64,000 bases of DNA from Luteibacter anthropi (GCF_011759365.1 NZ_JAARLZ010000012.1:62001-126000); one strand, 5' to 3'. Positions 46,995-56,512 are shown, counted from the stretch's first letter. The notes: generated from the sequence alone by a model not told the origin. Numbers and translations are program-made.

Positions 46995-48515
46995 ATGTCC
47001 ACCGAGCGAATCCGCCATTCCCTCCTGCGCGACCGCGTGGTCTCTGCCGAAGCGGCCGCCGCGCTGATCCAGCCCGGCGAAACCGTGGCGATGAGCGGTT
47101 TCACGGGGTCGGGCTATCCGAAGGCGGTGCCCCTGGCCCTGGCGCGTCGCATCGAGGATGCGCATGTCGACGGGCGGGATTTCAAGATCCGCCTCATGAC
47201 GGGCGCCTCCACGGCGCCTGAACTCGATGGCGCGCTGGCGAAGGCCGATGGCATCGCGTTGCGCATGCCGTTCCAGACCGATCCCGACGCGCGCCAGCGG
47301 ATCAATGCCGGCACGCTGGATTACATCGATATCCACCTGAGCCATGTTGCCCAGCATGTATGGTTTGGCTTCTACGGTGACATCCATACCGCCGTGATTG
47401 AAGTCGCCGGCATTCGCGAGGATGGCAGCCTGATTCCGTCTACCTCGATAGGCAACAACAAGACCTGGCTCGATCTGGCGAAGAAGGTCATCGTTGAAGT
47501 CAACGACTGGCAGCCGGAAGGCATCGACGGCATGCACGATGTCTACTACGGAACCGCATTGCCACCGCATCGCAAGCCCATTCCCCTGGTGCACGCTGAC
47601 GATCGCATCGGCGAGACATCGCTGCACTGCGACCCTGACAAGATCGTTGCGGTCGTGCGCACGCATGGTCCGGATCGCAATAGCCCCTTCACACCGGGTG
47701 ATGCCACCAGCGAGCGTATCGCCGAACACCTCATCGACTTCCTGAAGCACGAGGTGGCCAAGGGGCGCTTGCCGGCGAACCTGCTGCCCTTGCAGTCCGG
47801 TGTCGGCAATATTCCCAACGCCGTGCTGGCGGGCCTGGCCAGCAGTGGTTTCCGCGACCTCTCCGCGTTCACCGAGGTGATCCAGGATGGCATGCTGGAT
47901 CTGCTGCGCAGTGGCGTGCTCAAGGTGGCTTCCTGCACGGGCTTTGCCCTGAGCCCCGAGGCCAACGAGGAGTTCAAGCGCAACATCGCTTTCTACCGTG
48001 AGCGGATCATCATGCGCACGCAGGAGATCTCGAACCATCCCGAGCTTGTGCGCCGCCTTGGCTGTATCGCGATGAACGGCATGATCGAAGCCGATCTCTA
48101 TGGCAACGTGAATTCCACACACGTCATGGGCAGCCGCATCATGAACGGCATCGGTGGTTCGGGTGACTTCGCCCGCAACAGTTTCCTTTCCATCTTCCTG
48201 AGCCCCAGTACGGCAAAGAACGGCAGCATCTCGGCGATCGTGCCCATGGTGAGCCATGTGGACCACACCGAGCACGACGTTTCCATCGTCGTTACCGAGC
48301 ACGGTCTGGCCGACCTGCGCGGACTGCCGCCGCGTCATCGTGCGCGCCAGCTGATCGATCGTTGCGTAGCCCCGTCGTATCGCGCGCAGCTGGAGGATTA
48401 TTTCGACCGTGCCTCGCGTGCCAGCTTTGGCAAGCACACGCCGCACCTGTTGCCGGAAGCCCTGTCCTGGCACCAGCGCTGGCTGGATACCGGGACGATG
48501 CTCAAGGACGCCTGA
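46995..48515 (+). CDS. Acetyl-CoA hydrolase/CoA-transferase, likely succinyl-CoA:acetate
   Basis: The 506-residue protein belongs to the Cat1/AarC family. Glu294 in FTEVIQDGMLDLL stands exactly where AarC has its catalytic Glu294. Gly388 in MNGIGGSGDFARN matches the oxyanion-loop glycine. IEADLYGNVNSTHVMGSRIM is also family-typical. Such enzymes transfer CoA from succinyl-CoA to acetate, allowing acetate use or a bypass of succinyl-CoA synthetase. Substrates remain an inference. It is a stand-alone gene ending before the convergent methyltransferase gene. Confidence 0.88.
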   Translation: MSTERIRHSLLRDRVVSAEAAAALIQPGETVAMSGFTGSGYPKAVPLALARRIEDAHVDGRDFKIRLMTGASTAPELDGALAKADGIALRMPFQTDPDARQRINAGTLDYIDIHLSHVAQHVWFGFYGDIHTAVIEVAGIREDGSLIPSTSIGNNKTWLDLAKKVIVEVNDWQPEGIDGMHDVYYGTALPPHRKPIPLVHADDRIGETSLHCDPDKIVAVVRTHGPDRNSPFTPGDATSERIAEHLIDFLKHEVAKGRLPANLLPLQSGVGNIPNAVLAGLASSGFRDLSAFTEVIQDGMLDLLRSGVLKVASCTGFALSPEANEEFKRNIAFYRERIIMRTQEISNHPELVRRLGCIAMNGMIEADLYGNVNSTHVMGSRIMNGIGGSGDFARNSFLSIFLSPSTAKNGSISAIVPMVSHVDHTEHDVSIVVTEHGLADLRGLPPRHRARQLIDRCVAPSYRAQLEDYFDRASRASFGKHTPHLLPEALSWHQRWLDTGTMLKDA

Positions 48516-48542
48516 GTCCGGATCGCCTGACGACGCCCGTCG

Positions 48543-49229
48543 TCAGGCTCCCTCGAAGAGGCTCACCAGCGTACCGCCCTTGAAGGGGAGCGTTGCCGAC
48601 CGGAACGGCGCGCGCGTGAGCCGGTCGATGGCCGAACCCAGTTCGGCACGGAACTGGCCGACGTTGTCGAGTACGACGACGGCACCTTTCGCCAGGCGAG
48701 GTTCCACGATGTGCAGGATATCGGCCGCGAGTCGTGGCCACCCGTCGAGCAGAAGGAAATCGATACCGTCGGCAACCTCCCGAAGCGTTTCCCGCGCGTC
48801 ACCACTTTTTATGTCGACGTATTCGGCCAGCCCAGCCCGTTGCAGGTGAGCGCGGGCGCGGGTGACTTTTGCGGGTACGAGTTCGGTACCGATGACCTTG
48901 CCGCCCGATGCATTGTCGCGGACTGCTGCAGCCAGATAGATCGTGGATACGCCGAACGATGTTCCGAACTCCACGATATGCCGGGCGTTTCGTGAGCGGG
49001 CAAGAAGGTAAAGCAGCTCGCCCTGTGCCTGATCGATAGGCAGCATCTTGTCGTCGAAGAAGCTCATGTCCTTCGGTGGTCTGACAGGCCTTCCCAGCAG
49101 CATGGCCGGAAGACGGGGCAGGTAATGGCCCAGCATGGACCTCAGCTGTCGCTTCGCCATGGCGTGCAGATCGTCGATGGTGGCCTGCGCCAGGGGATCC
49201 AGGGGCGATGGTTTGGTTTTCGTGGTCAT
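48543..49229 (-). CDS. Class I SAM-dependent O-methyltransferase family protein
   Basis: The 228-residue protein has a Rossmann methyltransferase core: HIVEFGTSFGVSTIYLAAAV (motif I, about residues 80-99), GTELVPAKVTRARAHL, a GDARETL segment and DFLLLDGWP. It resembles the O-methyltransferase (MT_3-like) group, but the acceptor cannot be told. GGAGGT seven bases before ATG 49229 supports the start over 49250. It is divergent from an AraC-type regulator 83 bases away, which may control it. Confidence 0.83.
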   Translation of the reverse strand: MTTKTKPSPLDPLAQATIDDLHAMAKRQLRSMLGHYLPRLPAMLLGRPVRPPKDMSFFDDKMLPIDQAQGELLYLLARSRNARHIVEFGTSFGVSTIYLAAAVRDNASGGKVIGTELVPAKVTRARAHLQRAGLAEYVDIKSGDARETLREVADGIDFLLLDGWPRLAADILHIVEPRLAKGAVVVLDNVGQFRAELGSAIDRLTRAPFRSATLPFKGGTLVSLFEGA

Positions 49230-49312
49230 GGTGTCACCTCCGTGGAGCACCTTAGTGCGGCGCTTGCTGACCGGAGTAAGCTATTCCCGTCAATCCATAG
49301 CTCAAATACGTC

Positions 49313-50092
49313 ATGGCTGATTACGTCGCGACCTATCTGCCCTTGCCCGCGGGTCAATCGATCGTGGCGGTGCGTGGCACCAATCCGGCCGGGCACCGGT
49401 CCTTGCCGCACCGCCATCCCGAGGGACAGCTTCTGGGTTCGGTGAGGGGGCTGCTGACTGTCGGCACGGAACAAGGTGTTGGCGTGGTGCCTGCCATCCA
49501 TGCGGTGTGGATGCCACCTCACTGTGTTCACTGGGCCCGGTCGCATGGTGCCATGGATGGGTGGACGGTCTACGTGGATGAACCTGCCTGCATGAACCTG
49601 CCTTCGAGGCCATGCGCGATCCGTTCATCGGCGCTGTTGCGGGAGGCGGTGTTCCGGGCCGCCAGCTGGTTGCCCGGCGAAAGGACGGCTGCGGATGAGC
49701 GCGTTGCAGGGGTGATACTCGATGAAATCGGCAGCTTGCCGTCGGAGTCCTTCGGCCTTCCGCTACCCAGCGATCCACGTCTTCTGCGCGTCGCGACAGC
49801 ACTTATCGATGACCCGTCGGATCAGCGCGGCGTTACCTACTGGGCAGCCGTGGCGGCGGTCAGCGAACGCACGCTTGGCCGTGGCTTTATCGCGGAAACA
49901 GGGTTTCACTTCAGTGCATGGCGTCAGCGCGCCCGTTTGCTCAAGGCGCTGGAAATGCTGGCCGACCAACGCCCCGTGGTGACGATTGCCCTGGACCTGG
50001 GCTATGCCACGGCGAGCGCCTTTATTGCCTTGTTTCGCAGGGTGCTCGGCGAAACGCCGGCTTCGTACAGGGCGAGGCTGATGGGTGCGTAG
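49313..50092 (+). CDS. AraC family transcriptional regulator
   Basis: The 259-residue protein has an N-terminal cupin-like sensor (HRSLPHRHPEGQLLGSVRG, AVWMPPHCVHW). Two helix-turn-helix motifs lie in the last 100 residues or so, with VAAVSERTLGRGFIAETG, ALDLGYATASAFIALFRRVL and GETPASYR. The effector is unknown. Divergent placement from the methyltransferase gene suggests that gene as a target, together with autoregulation. Confidence 0.9.
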   Translation: MADYVATYLPLPAGQSIVAVRGTNPAGHRSLPHRHPEGQLLGSVRGLLTVGTEQGVGVVPAIHAVWMPPHCVHWARSHGAMDGWTVYVDEPACMNLPSRPCAIRSSALLREAVFRAASWLPGERTAADERVAGVILDEIGSLPSESFGLPLPSDPRLLRVATALIDDPSDQRGVTYWAAVAAVSERTLGRGFIAETGFHFSAWRQRARLLKALEMLADQRPVVTIALDLGYATASAFIALFRRVLGETPASYRARLMGA

Positions 50093-50111
50093 CGACGGCT
50101 ACGCGTTGTCG

Positions 50112-51179
50112 TCACGTCATGCCGTGTTGCTTCATCGCCCATGCGACATGTTCACGCACGACATCGGAAGCATGATGGGCACGGGATTGAAGTGCGCTGA
50201 CGACATCGGCACTTGTCGGTGCATTGCCCAGTCCAACCGCCAGGTTGCGTAACCAGCCCTCGTAGCCCGTGCGCCGGATGGCCATGCCTTCGGTGCGTGA
50301 GAGAAAGGTTTCTTCACTCCATCCGAACAGCTCGACCAGTTTTGCGCCATCCAGGCTATGTCGCGGAGCGAAATCAGGCTCCGTCGCATCCTGCGCGAAC
50401 TTGTTCCAGGGGCAGATGAGCTGGCAGTCGTCGCAGCCGAAAACACGGTTGCCCATCGGTGCCCGAAGTTCCTCGGGGATGCTGCCCTTCAGCTCGATGG
50501 TGAGATAGGAAATGCATTTGCGTGCATCGAGCCGATAAGGCGCCACGATGGCTTGCGTAGGACAGATATCGATGCAGCGGCGACAGCTGCCGCAATGTGC
50601 GCTGGCGGGTTCATCGATGGGCAGCGGCAGGTTGGTGTACAGCTCGCCAAGGAAGAAGTACGACCCCGCACGTTTGTTGATCAAGACGGTGTGCTTGCCG
50701 ATCCAGCCCAGGCCGGCATTGCGCGCAAGCGCCTTTTCAAGCACGGGCGCGGAGTCGACATAGGCACGATAGGCAAAGTTGCCGACGCGTTCGGTGATGC
50801 GTGCGGCCAGCTTTTGCAGACGGTTGCGGATCACCTTGTGATAGTCGCGGCCCAGGGCGTAACGGGCCACATAGGCCTTCTCGCCATCGTGGATCACGCC
50901 CCACGCATTGGCCGTGCCCGGCGGGATGTAATCCATGCGTACCGACACCACCCGCAGCGTGCCGGGCTCCAGCTCCGCAGGGCGGCTGCGCCGCGTGCCA
51001 TGCCGTGCCATGTAGTCCATCTCGCCATGGTGGCCGTCGGCCAGCCAGCGTTCGAGGTAGGCCTCGTCGTGGCCCAGGTCGGTACCGGCAATGCCCACGT
51101 CGGCGAAGCCGAGTTCACGGGCCCAGTGCTTGATGTCCCGGGCGAGGGCGGCGTAGTCGGTGGCGGCGGGATCGTGCAT
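50112..51179 (-). CDS. queG: Epoxyqueuosine reductase QueG
   Basis: The 355-residue cobalamin-dependent iron-sulfur enzyme catalyses the last step of queuosine synthesis in tRNA (epoxyqueuosine to queuosine). Two 4Fe-4S cluster motifs are visible: HCGSCRRCIDICPTQAI (about residues 195-211) and GCDDCQLICPWN (about 248-259). KAYVARYALGRDYHKVIRNR is the conserved substrate/cobalamin region. The C-terminal part resembles HEAT repeats, as in the longer form of the family. It starts at ATG 51179 without a ribosome site and is divergent from nnr. Confidence 0.95.
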   Translation of the reverse strand: MHDPAATDYAALARDIKHWARELGFADVGIAGTDLGHDEAYLERWLADGHHGEMDYMARHGTRRSRPAELEPGTLRVVSVRMDYIPPGTANAWGVIHDGEKAYVARYALGRDYHKVIRNRLQKLAARITERVGNFAYRAYVDSAPVLEKALARNAGLGWIGKHTVLINKRAGSYFFLGELYTNLPLPIDEPASAHCGSCRRCIDICPTQAIVAPYRLDARKCISYLTIELKGSIPEELRAPMGNRVFGCDDCQLICPWNKFAQDATEPDFAPRHSLDGAKLVELFGWSEETFLSRTEGMAIRRTGYEGWLRNLAVGLGNAPTSADVVSALQSRAHHASDVVREHVAWAMKQHGMT

Positions 51180-51185
51180 GCGTCC

Positions 51186-51208
51186 ATTCTACCGGGGGCT
51201 CCTATAAT
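51186..51208. promoter_or_regulatory. Divergent overlapping promoters of queG and nnr
   Basis: On the plus strand TATAAT (51203-51208) ends six bases before the nnr ATG at 51215. On the minus strand TAGAAT (51191-51186) ends six bases before the queG ATG at 51179. Both would place the first transcribed base at, or within a base of, the start codon. Neither has a good -35 or a ribosome site, and the whole intergenic gap is 35 bases. Confidence 0.6.
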
Positions 51209-51214
51209 TGCCGG

Positions 51215-52684
51215 ATGACCGCCATCTCTCCCGATACCGCTCTCTATACATCCGAGCAGTCGCGCCGCATCGACGCCAGGGCGATTGCCGACGCCGGCAT
51301 CCCTGGTTTCGAGCTGATGTCACGTGCGGCGGCGGCTTCCTTTGCGATGCTCCGGCGCCGCTGGCCTCAGGCCTCGCGCATCGGCATCGTCTGTGGCGCT
51401 GGCAACAACGGCGGTGATGGTTACCTGGTCGGTCGCGATGCCTTGCGCGCGGGCCTGTCCGTGCAGTTGTTCGCCTTGGGCGAGCCTCGTTCGGAAGGCG
51501 ACGCTGCCAGGGCGCGCGAGGCTTTCCTGGCGGAAGGCGGGCTGCCGCAGCCGTGGCCCGGCACGCTGGGCAACCTCGACGTGCTGGTCGATGCGATCTA
51601 TGGCACGGGCCTGAACCGTGCGCCGCAAGGCGACGCGCAGGCTGCCATCGAGGCCATCTCAGCTTCGGGGCTTCCCGTGCTGGCGCTGGACGTACCCTCC
51701 GGCCTCTCTGCCGATACCGGGGCCACTCCTGGCGTGGCGGTGCGGGCGACCGCGACGGCCAGCTTCATCGTCCACAAGCGCGGCCTGCATACCGGGCGCT
51801 GCGAGCTGGCCGGCGATATCGAACTGTTCGACCTGGGCGTGCCGCCCGATCTACGCGGCACCCCTGATGCCGTGCTGCTGCAACCTGCGGCCATGCCGCG
51901 TCGCCCGCGCGATTCCCACAAGGGAAACAACGGCCACGTGCTTGCCATCGGTGGCGACCACGGCACGGCGGGTGCCGTGCGCATGGCCGCCGAAGCCGCG
52001 TTGCGTACGGGCGCGGGCCTGGTCAGCGTCGCCACCCGCGACGAGAACGTGATGCCGATGAACGCGGCGCGTCCCGAGCTGATGGCCCATGGCGTCAACG
52101 GTCTGCAGGCGCTCGCCCCGATGCTGGAAAAAGCTTCCGTGGTGGCGCTTGGTCCGGGCCTGGGGCAGGGCGCCTGGGGGCATGCCCTGTGGACGACGGC
52201 ACTGGATGCAGGCCTGCCGACGGTGCTCGATGCCGACGGCCTCAACCTGTTGCATGCCGAGCCACGCGCCTTGCCGCGGCACATCGTGCTGACTCCGCAT
52301 CCGGGCGAGGCCGGGCGTCTGCTCGGTGTGTCCACCGCAGAAGTACAGGCTGACCGGTTCGCCTCAGCCCGCGAGCTGGCGCGCCGGCATGCCGCCGTCG
52401 TGGTGCTCAAAGGCAATGGCAGCCTGGTCGTGGCGCCGGATGGTCGCGTCTCGGTCTGCCCCTGGGGTAATCCGGGCATGGCCAGTGGCGGCATGGGCGA
52501 CACGCTGACAGGCATCATTGCGGCCTTGCTGGGGCAGGGATGCGATCCTTATGAAGCCGCCTGCCTCGGCGTGGGACTGCACGCCCGGGCGGCGGATGTC
52601 GCTGCGCGCGAGGGCGAACGTGGCCTGCTGGCAGGGGATCTCCTTACGCCGCTGCGCCGGCTCGTCAACGGGCTGGAGGCATGA
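51215..52684 (+). CDS. nnr: Bifunctional NAD(P)H-hydrate epimerase / ADP-dependent dehydratase
   Basis: The 489-residue fused repair enzyme restores damaged NAD(P)H. The N-terminal epimerase (YjeF-N, about residues 10-215) has CGAGNNGGDGYLVGRDAL. The C-terminal ribokinase-like dehydratase (about 225-485) has LGPGLGQG, LTPHPGEAGRLLG and GNPGMASGGMGDTLTGIIAA. It probably has a leaderless message, with TATAAT ending six bases before the ATG. Its stop overlaps tsaE by four bases, the usual yjeF-tsaE (yjeE) arrangement. Confidence 0.95.
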   Translation: MTAISPDTALYTSEQSRRIDARAIADAGIPGFELMSRAAAASFAMLRRRWPQASRIGIVCGAGNNGGDGYLVGRDALRAGLSVQLFALGEPRSEGDAARAREAFLAEGGLPQPWPGTLGNLDVLVDAIYGTGLNRAPQGDAQAAIEAISASGLPVLALDVPSGLSADTGATPGVAVRATATASFIVHKRGLHTGRCELAGDIELFDLGVPPDLRGTPDAVLLQPAAMPRRPRDSHKGNNGHVLAIGGDHGTAGAVRMAAEAALRTGAGLVSVATRDENVMPMNAARPELMAHGVNGLQALAPMLEKASVVALGPGLGQGAWGHALWTTALDAGLPTVLDADGLNLLHAEPRALPRHIVLTPHPGEAGRLLGVSTAEVQADRFASARELARRHAAVVVLKGNGSLVVAPDGRVSVCPWGNPGMASGGMGDTLTGIIAALLGQGCDPYEAACLGVGLHARAADVAAREGERGLLAGDLLTPLRRLVNGLEA

Positions 52685-53139
52685 GCATGGAACTGATCCT
52701 GGCGGACGAAGAAGCCACGCTGGCCCTGGGCAGGCGCCTGGCCGAGGTCTTGCCCGACGGCCTGGTTGCCTTCCTGCATGGCGATCTCGGGGCCGGCAAG
52801 ACCACCTTTGCCCGGGCCTTCCTCAAGGCGCTGGGTGTGGGCGAGCGGGTGAAAAGCCCCACCTACAGCCTCGTCGAAGGCTACGACATCGGCGAACGCC
52901 GGGCCTTCCACCTCGATCTCTACCGCATCGCCGATCCCGGTGAGCTGGAATGGCTGGGGCTGGACAGTCTCTCCGAGCCGGGCGCGATCGTGCTCGTCGA
53001 GTGGCCCGAACGAGGGCAGGGTGCGCTGCCGCCGGTCGACCTGGAGCTGTATTTCCGACATGACGGCATGGGACGCGTCGTGGGCTTCCAGCCCCGCTCC
53101 GAAGCCGGTCGCCGCCTCGTACAAGCCCTGGGCCTGTAG
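52681..53139 (+). CDS. tsaE: tRNA threonylcarbamoyladenosine synthesis ATPase TsaE
   Basis: The 152-residue P-loop ATPase (FLHGDLGAGKTTFARAFL, about residues 30-47; SPTYSLVEGYD and HLDLYRI switch-like elements) works with TsaB and TsaD to make t6A37 in tRNA. The start overlaps the nnr stop (ATGA). The TAG stop codon is not outside but inside a REP-like palindrome that begins GTAGGAGCG at 53136, so the last codons abut the repeat. Confidence 0.95.
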   Translation: MSMELILADEEATLALGRRLAEVLPDGLVAFLHGDLGAGKTTFARAFLKALGVGERVKSPTYSLVEGYDIGERRAFHLDLYRIADPGELEWLGLDSLSEPGAIVLVEWPERGQGALPPVDLELYFRHDGMGRVVGFQPRSEAGRRLVQALGL

Positions 53140-53219
53140 GAGCGCGCCTCGCGCGCGACCCGTCCTGCGCGAAATCTCACACTTCGCCCCGCGCGGCGCG
53201 CGCGAGGCACGCTCCTGCA
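53136..53219. repeat. REP-like pair overlapping the tsaE stop codon
   Basis: A forward copy (53136-53160) starts with GTAG; its TAG is the tsaE stop. A degraded reverse copy (GCGCGCGAGGCACGCTCCTG) follows at about 53197-53217. The pair separates tsaE from amiC. Confidence 0.85.
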
Positions 53220-53332
53220 TAGTCAGGTTGTGGACCATACCTGTACGGTCGTTGACGAAGTGTTTGCAGGTTATGGATTACCAAGGGAAAAAATCTTGCA
53301 ATCAGCGGGCGCTTGCAGTTCAATCCGGCCAT

Positions 53333-54955
53333 ATGTGGGGAATCACTAGCAAACTCGGCCTTATCGCGTGCGTGGCAGCCGTCACGGCGCTGGCTCCTGC
53401 CATGGGTGTGGCGGCTGATGTAAAGGCCGCGCGCGTCTGGGCCGGGCCCGAGTACACGCGCGTGGTCTTCGACCTGTCCGGCCCGGCCACCTACAAGATG
53501 TCCCAGGGCGATGTCCCGGGCACGGTGGTACTCGATATCGCCGGTAGCTCCGTTTCCGGCGATTTCTCGGCGCCCGGCGCCCAGGGCCTGTTCAAGTCGA
53601 TGTCGTCGGGCAAGCAGGGCGGCAACGCCCGCATGACGGCCAAGGTCGATACCCAGGCCAAGCCGAAGAGCTTCCTGCTCAAGCCGGCCGGCGACTACGG
53701 TTACCGGCTCGTGCTGGATCTGTATCCGGGCGGCCAGAGCGATCCAGGTGACAATTCGCCCGGCGACAGCGGGGATACCCCCGCGGTTGCCGACGCTCCG
53801 ACGCCGCCACCGGCACCGGTGACCCGATCGTCGCGCGGTTCGCGCGGACGTGCCGTGGCGCCGGGCAAGGTGCCGCCCCCGCTCACGGGCGAGCGCAAGG
53901 TCATCGTGGCGATCGATCCGGGTCACGGCGGCGAAGATCCGGGTGCTCGTGGCGCTACGGGCCTGCGCGAGAAGGACGTCACCCTGCAGGTGGGCCGCGA
54001 GCTGGCCGACCAGATCAATCGCCAGCCGGGTATGCAGGCCTTCCTGACCCGCACCGGCGACTATTTCATCCCGCTGAAGCGCCGTTACGAGATCGCCCGC
54101 GAGCACAATGCGGACATGTTCGTGTCCATCCACGCGGATGCCTTCAAGAACAGCGACGCCAAGGGCTCCTCGGTCTGGGTGCTGTCGCCGCGTGGCAAGA
54201 CCTCCGAAGCCGCCCGCTGGCTGGCCGATCGTGAAAACCGGGCCGACCTGGTGGGCGGCGTCTCGCTGGACGACAAGGACGACAGCCTGGCTGCGGTGCT
54301 GCTCGATCTCCAGCAGGGCTACGCCATGCAGGCCAGCGAATCCATCGCAGGCAACGTGCTGAAAGCCCTGGGCCGCCTGGGTCCCACGCATCGCGGCTAT
54401 GTGGAGCGTGCCAACTTCGTGGTGCTGCGCTCGCCCGACGTGCCGTCGATCCTGGTCGAAACGGCCTTCATTACGAATCCGGCCGAAGAACGCCGCCTGC
54501 GCGATGACAGCCATCGTCGCGAACTGGCCACCGCCGTGCTGGGCGGCGTGCGCAACTACTTCGAGTCCATGCCGCCGCCGGGAACCTGGTTCGCGGCACA
54601 GGCAGCGCGTCGCAATGGCACCTCGCTGGCCAGCACGGCGGCATCCGCGCCAGCCGCCCCGGCGGTGGCTTCCGATGCCAATGCCGTGGCCTCCGACGCC
54701 GTAAAATCGGCCAGCCGGGCCGTGGCGCCCGAGCCGAAAGCCCCGAAAACCAGCGTGGTGGCCAGGGCCGACACACCGAAATCGCGCGGCCGGGCGGACG
54801 ACAACGTGCGCGACGTGCACCGGGTAACGCGCGGCGAGACCCTGACAGGCATTGCCCAGCAGTACGGGGTGTCGGTCGGGGCGCTCAAGCTGGCGAACAA
54901 GATGACCGACAACAACGTGCGAATCGGCTCGATCATGGTGATTCCGTCCGGCTGA
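53333..54955 (+). CDS. amiC: N-acetylmuramoyl-L-alanine amidase with AMIN and LysM domains
   Basis: The 540-residue exported amidase has a signal peptide ([21 protein letters not shown]), an AMIN domain (about residues 25-130), a Pro/Gly-rich linker, a zinc amidase_3 domain (about 190-415) and a C-terminal LysM ([20 protein letters not shown]). Zinc and catalytic residues are seen in [19 protein letters not shown] and [11 protein letters not shown]. It splits septal peptidoglycan during daughter-cell separation. AmiB and AmiC are not told apart by sequence alone. The start at 53333 best fits the signal peptide; ATG 53273 is an alternative, and there is no strong ribosome site at either. Confidence 0.9.
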   Translation: MWGITSKLGLIACVAAVTALAPAMGVAADVKAARVWAGPEYTRVVFDLSGPATYKMSQGDVPGTVVLDIAGSSVSGDFSAPGAQGLFKSMSSGKQGGNARMTAKVDTQAKPKSFLLKPAGDYGYRLVLDLYPGGQSDPGDNSPGDSGDTPAVADAPTPPPAPVTRSSRGSRGRAVAPGKVPPPLTGERKVIVAIDPGHGGEDPGARGATGLREKDVTLQVGRELADQINRQPGMQAFLTRTGDYFIPLKRRYEIAREHNADMFVSIHADAFKNSDAKGSSVWVLSPRGKTSEAARWLADRENRADLVGGVSLDDKDDSLAAVLLDLQQGYAMQASESIAGNVLKALGRLGPTHRGYVERANFVVLRSPDVPSILVETAFITNPAEERRLRDDSHRRELATAVLGGVRNYFESMPPPGTWFAAQAARRNGTSLASTAASAPAAPAVASDANAVASDAVKSASRAVAPEPKAPKTSVVARADTPKSRGRADDNVRDVHRVTRGETLTGIAQQYGVSVGALKLANKMTDNNVRIGSIMVIPSG

Positions 54956-54972
54956 CGGGCCTGCGCGGGCAT

Positions 54973-55004
54973 TTGACGCGTGGCGCGTGCCGGGCGGTTA
55001 TAAT
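54973..55004 (+). promoter_or_regulatory. rsfS promoter with long spacer
   Basis: A perfect TATAAT (54999-55004) in the context GGTTATAATCC lies 45 bases before rsfS. The nearest -35 match, TTGACG (54973-54978), is 20 bases away, longer than the usual 16-18. Confidence 0.55.
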
Positions 55005-55049
55005 CCGCCCCGACAGACCGGCATTCCCGCCGTACGAGGTTTTCTTATC

Positions 55050-55439
55050 TTGAGTTCTCCCGCCCCCCGCAAGGCCCGCTCCGCCGACGGCAACGAAGTA
55101 CTCCGCCAGCGCGTCGTCGCAGCCCTTGAAGACCTCAAGGCCAAGGATGTCCGTGAAATCGACGTCCGCGGCAAGACCTCCGTCGCCGATACCCTGTTCA
55201 TCGCCTCGGGCACCTCGGCCCGCCACGTGAAGTCCATCGCCGATGAGGTGGTGAAGTTCGCGAAGGAAGCCGGCGTGATGCCGCTTGGCGTTGAAGGCCA
55301 GGCAGAGGCCGAATGGGTGCTGGTCGACCTGGGCGACGTCATCGTCCACGTCATGCTGCCCCGTATCCGCGAGTTCTATGGGCTCGAGCGTCTGTGGACC
55401 GTCGGCGACGACGGTGCCGACGCCGCCGCCAACGACTGA
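55050..55439 (+). CDS. rsfS: Ribosome silencing factor RsfS
   Basis: The 129-residue RsfS binds L14 (gene at 35346-35714) and blocks subunit joining when nutrients are short. [20 protein letters not shown] and [20 protein letters not shown] are conserved. GAGGT nine bases before TTG 55050 supports a TTG start; an upstream ATG (54987) overlaps the promoter and is rejected. It is followed by rlmH at eight bases. Confidence 0.92.
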   Translation: MSSPAPRKARSADGNEVLRQRVVAALEDLKAKDVREIDVRGKTSVADTLFIASGTSARHVKSIADEVVKFAKEAGVMPLGVEGQAEAEWVLVDLGDVIVHVMLPRIREFYGLERLWTVGDDGADAAAND

Positions 55440-55447
55440 CGCCCGCG

Positions 55448-55918
55448 ATGCGGGCTCGCCTCATCGCCGTCGGCGAACGCATGCCGGCCTGGGTGGCCGA
55501 AGGCTTCGCCGAATATCGCAAACGGCTTTCGCACGAGCTTCCGCTCGATCTGGTCGAGATCAAACCCGGCATTCGTGGCAAGGGCCGCGATGATGTGAAG
55601 GCTACCCTCGATGAGGGTGCGGCCATCCTCGCCGCGCTTCCTCGCGATATCCATGTCGTCGCGCTTGATGGGCGTGGCAAGACCTGGTCCAGCGAAGACC
55701 TGGGCCGCCAGCTTGAACAGTGGCGCATGGGTGGGCGCGACCTGGCCTTCCTGATCGGTGGCCCCGACGGGCATGCGCCCGAGGTGCTGGCGCGCGCGGA
55801 CCAGAGCTGGTCGCTAGGGCCGCTGACGCTGCCGCACATGCTTGTCCGCCTCGTGCTTGCCGAGCAGCTTTATCGCGCCACGACGCTCGTGGCAGGGCAT
55901 CCCTATCACCGCGCCTGA
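55448..55918 (+). CDS. rlmH: 23S rRNA pseudouridine-1915 N3-methyltransferase RlmH
   Basis: The 156-residue SPOUT methyltransferase modifies pseudouridine 1915 in helix 69. The knot motif [16 protein letters not shown] and the C-terminal [19 protein letters not shown] are diagnostic. It begins eight bases after rsfS, the usual partner, with no clear ribosome site, so translation is probably coupled. Confidence 0.95.
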   Translation: MRARLIAVGERMPAWVAEGFAEYRKRLSHELPLDLVEIKPGIRGKGRDDVKATLDEGAAILAALPRDIHVVALDGRGKTWSSEDLGRQLEQWRMGGRDLAFLIGGPDGHAPEVLARADQSWSLGPLTLPHMLVRLVLAEQLYRATTLVAGHPYHRA

Positions 55919-55928
55919 AGGAAACGCC

Positions 55929-56486
55929 GTGCTCTACCTGGCTTCTCAGTCCCCGCGTCGCCGCGAACTCCTTGGCCAGATGGGCGTGGCGTTCCAGACG
56001 CTCGACGTCGATGTTGAGGAAATCCGCCAGTCCGGGGAGTCGCCCGATGCGTATGTCTCGCGGGTGGCGCTGGACAAGGCGCGCGCTGGCTATGCGCTGG
56101 TGGCCGCCGACCCGGTGGCACGCGTGCTGTCTGCCGACACCGAAGTGATTCTTGGCGACGAAGTCTTCGGCAAGCCCCGCGATGCCAGTGATGCCACCGC
56201 GATGTTGCAGCGCCTTTCCGGCCGCGAACACCGCGTGGTATCGGCCGTATGGCTGAAGGACGCCGCTGGAGAGCGTGGCGAGGTGGCCATATCCACGGTG
56301 CGCTTCGCAGCGCTCGACGACGCGCAGATCGCCGCCTACGTGGCCGGCGGCGAATGTTTCGGCAAGGCGGGAGCCTATGCCATCCAGGGCGGCGCGGCCG
56401 CTTTCATCTCCCATCTGTCGGGCACGTATTCCGGCGTGATGGGCCTTCCGCTGTACGAAACTTCACGACTTCTCCGGGGTCAGTGA
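55929..56486 (+). CDS. maf: Maf-like nucleoside triphosphate pyrophosphatase (YhdE type)
   Basis: The 185-residue Maf protein begins [19 protein letters not shown] and has [16 protein letters not shown] and [15 protein letters not shown]. The ADT/E pattern and the neighbouring rng-yhdP-tldD genes match E. coli YhdE, a dTTP/UTP pyrophosphatase. It starts at GTG 55929 with AAGGAAA upstream, ten bases after rlmH. Confidence 0.92.
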   Translation: MLYLASQSPRRRELLGQMGVAFQTLDVDVEEIRQSGESPDAYVSRVALDKARAGYALVAADPVARVLSADTEVILGDEVFGKPRDASDATAMLQRLSGREHRVVSAVWLKDAAGERGEVAISTVRFAALDDAQIAAYVAGGECFGKAGAYAIQGGAAAFISHLSGTYSGVMGLPLYETSRLLRGQ

Positions 56487-56512
56487 CATATCGTCCGCAC
56501 GCGGGCTATAAA
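56483..56512 (+). promoter_or_regulatory. Promoter for rng at the end of maf
   Basis: GTGACA (56483-56488) overlaps the maf stop, and TATAAA (56507-56512) lies 18 bases on. The predicted start near 56519 leaves a short leader with AAGGGG before GTG 56542. Confidence 0.6.
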
